Assembly: GCA_030043335.1 (NCBI GenBank)
Contig: JASHXX010000459.1
Span: forward strand, 1-6,489
DNA length: 6,489 nt
Source: Xanthobacteraceae bacterium
GTDB lineage: Bacteria > Pseudomonadota > Alphaproteobacteria > Rhizobiales > Xanthobacteraceae
Direction of reading: 5' to 3'
Part shown: piece after piece, positions 5,194-6,489 of the stretch
Layout of the letters: every line of letters begins with the position of its first letter
Numbering within the stretch: position 1 is the first letter of the stretch
Position numbers and translations under genes: made by a program
Notes under the pieces: generated by a model
Told to the model about the DNA's origin: nothing
Seen by the model: the letters and a program-made list of their open reading frames with translations, nothing else
Database searches by the model: none

Positions 5194-6489
5194 GTGCAGG
5201 ACGTGAACTGGACTGCGCTCATCATCTTCGTGCTGCTGTTCGCGTTCATCACCTGGCTCGGCTTTGCCGCTGCGCGCTGGCGCAAGGGCGACCTCGACTT
5301 GCTGTACGAATGGGGGCTCGGCGGCCGGCGCTTCGGCACCATCATCACCTGGTTCCTGGTCGGCGGCGACGTCTACACCGCCTATACCTTCATCGCCGTC
5401 CCCGCGCTGGCCTACGGCGCCGGTGCGGTGGCCTTCTTTGCCGTGCCGTACACGGTCATGATCTATCCGCTGCTGTTCCTCGCCTTTCCGCGATTGTGGA
5501 ATGTCTGTCACAAGCACCACTACATCACCGCGGCCGATTTCGTCCGCGGGCGCTTCGGCAACCGTTGGCTGGCGCTGGCGGTAGCGGTCACCGGCATCGT
5601 CGCTACGCTGCCCTACATCGCGCTGCAGCTCGTGGGTCTCCAGGTTGTCATCGGCGGGCTTGGCGTCACTAGCACCGGCTACGCCGGCGATCTGCCGCTG
5701 ATTATCGCCTTCGTCATTCTCGCTGCCTTCACCTATTCGAGCGGTCTGCGCGCGCCGGCCTCGATCGCCATCGTCAAGGATCTGCTGATCTATGTCACCG
5801 CCATTGTCGCCGTCGTCGTCGTGCCGATCCAGTTGGGCGGATTTGGCAAGATTTTCGCCGCCGTGCCGGCGCAAAAGCTGCTGCTGGCGATTCCCGGCGC
5901 CAACACCACCGGCGCTTATGGGTCCTACGCGACGCTGGCGCTGGGCTCGGCGCTGGCGCTATTTCTCTATCCGCACTGCATCACCGGCATCCTGAGCGCG
6001 AACAGCGGCCACGCCATCCGCCGCAATGCGGCGCTGCTGCCGGGTTATTCGCTGATGCTCGGCCTGTTGGCGCTGATGGGCTTCTTCGCCATTGCCGCAG
6101 GCGTCGGCGCCCTTCCGGAATACGCGCAGGGCTTCAAGCAATTCGGCAACAGCTTCGCGGTACCGGCGCTGTTTCTCCACAGCTTCCCCGCATGGTTCGT
6201 CGGCATCGCTTTCGCAGCCATCGGCATCGGCGCGCTGGTCCCGGCGGCAATCATGTCGATCGCCGCCGCCAATCTCTACACCCGCAACATCCATCGCGAG
6301 TTCGTCAACCGCAATCCGACCGACAAACAGGAAGCGCAGATGGCGAAATGGGTGTCGCTGATAGTCAAGTTCGGCGCGCTCGCTTTCATCGTGTTCGCGC
6401 CGACGCAATATGCAATCCAGCTGCAGCTGTTGGGCGGCATCTGGATCATCCAGACGCTGCCTGCGGTGATGCTCGGCGTCTATACGCGC
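5194..6489 (+). CDS. Sodium:solute symporter family permease (SSS, MctP-like), 3' end cut by the window
   Basis: An uninterrupted frame of 432 codons runs from a GTG at 5194 to the window edge; the family is usually about 490-500 residues, so roughly 60 are missing. It is an inner-membrane Na+/solute symporter with many hydrophobic helices. The N-terminal block has RWRKGDLDLLYEWGLGGRRF (about 29-48), FGTIITWFLVGGDVYTAYTF (47-66) and TGIVATLPYIALQLVG (133-148). These closely resemble rhizobial MctP, which imports monocarboxylates such as lactate and pyruvate and also alanine. The later LALFLYPHCITGILSANSGH and the loop with IGALVPAAIMSIAAANLYTR also fit the SSS family. The substrate here is not proven. 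The GTG is chosen because GGGAG (5182-5186) lies seven bases upstream and the product then starts with the family-typical QDVNWTAL; the ATG at 5189 hits a stop after five codons. The DUF3311 gene upstream supports the assignment. Confidence 0.94.
   Translation, partial: MQDVNWTALIIFVLLFAFITWLGFAAARWRKGDLDLLYEWGLGGRRFGTIITWFLVGGDVYTAYTFIAVPALAYGAGAVAFFAVPYTVMIYPLLFLAFPRLWNVCHKHHYITAADFVRGRFGNRWLALAVAVTGIVATLPYIALQLVGLQVVIGGLGVTSTGYAGDLPLIIAFVILAAFTYSSGLRAPASIAIVKDLLIYVTAIVAVVVVPIQLGGFGKIFAAVPAQKLLLAIPGANTTGAYGSYATLALGSALALFLYPHCITGILSANSGHAIRRNAALLPGYSLMLGLLALMGFFAIAAGVGALPEYAQGFKQFGNSFAVPALFLHSFPAWFVGIAFAAIGIGALVPAAIMSIAAANLYTRNIHREFVNRNPTDKQEAQMAKWVSLIVKFGALAFIVFAPTQYAIQLQLLGGIWIIQTLPAVMLGVYTR

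Noticed and set aside
5164..5874. 236-codon minus-strand open frame opposite the symporter
   Set aside because: It is composed of Asp/Gly/Glu/Arg-rich low-complexity sequence, the mirror of hydrophobic GC-rich membrane helices on the plus strand. The plus strand has clear SSS-family motifs throughout.
5959..6408. 149-codon minus-strand open frame near the right end
   Set aside because: Same kind of antisense shadow of the symporter, rich in Arg/Asp/Glu/His with no recognisable motif.
1..6489. CRISPR array, complete insertion sequence, or toxin-antitoxin/defence cassette
   Set aside because: No regularly spaced repeats, no transposase with terminal inverted repeats, and no defence domain apart from a lone phage-type methyltransferase without a nuclease partner were seen.

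Overview
The window looks like chromosomal DNA of an alphaproteobacterium, most likely a Bradyrhizobium-like member of the Hyphomicrobiales. The reasons are the GC-rich coding with strong third-position G/C, a DUF1134/EipA-type envelope protein (an alphaproteobacterial family), a DUF3311 plus sodium:solute symporter pair like the rhizobial MctP locus, and a tRNA-Gly(CCC) 3' end that matches my memory of rhizobial sequences. No database search was possible, so family names rest on motif recognition.

Layout. Bases 1-401 hold no confident gene: one weak small open frame, then the leader of a sugar-nucleotide SDR epimerase/dehydratase (402-1319, +). After a 269-base gap with nothing convincing comes an exported DUF1134/EipA-type protein (about 1589-2257, +). 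Convergent with it on the minus strand is a small decayed mobile segment (2294 to about 4789). Read 5' to 3' on the minus strand it contains a RecA-fold AAA ATPase of prophage/integrative-element type broken by two frameshifts (4577-3350), an NPPY-type DNA methyltransferase whose best start lies in another frame (3224/3141-2590), and a 97-residue basic-N-terminus protein of the kind found near phage terminases (2587-2294). The right edge of the segment is a 3' fragment of a tRNA-Gly(CCC) gene (4743-4789), the usual scar of tyrosine-integrase insertion. To its right, host DNA resumes with a DUF3311 membrane protein (4930-5136, +) and an SSS-family symporter running off the window end (5194 onward, +).

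How it fits together. The plus-strand genes look like intact host functions: surface polysaccharide precursor modification, envelope integrity, and uptake of small organic acids or amino acids. The minus-strand genes form one old prophage or integrative-element operon (helicase-like ATPase, then methyltransferase, then terminase-adjacent small protein) that has lost its integrase, terminase and left attachment site within this window. Every lesion found is consistent with loss of one base, and all fall inside the element or its att scar while the flanking host genes are intact. This favours decay of parasitic DNA, although under-called homopolymers remain possible. I see no CRISPR array, complete insertion sequence, riboswitch, or evidence of an undescribed defence or biosynthetic system.
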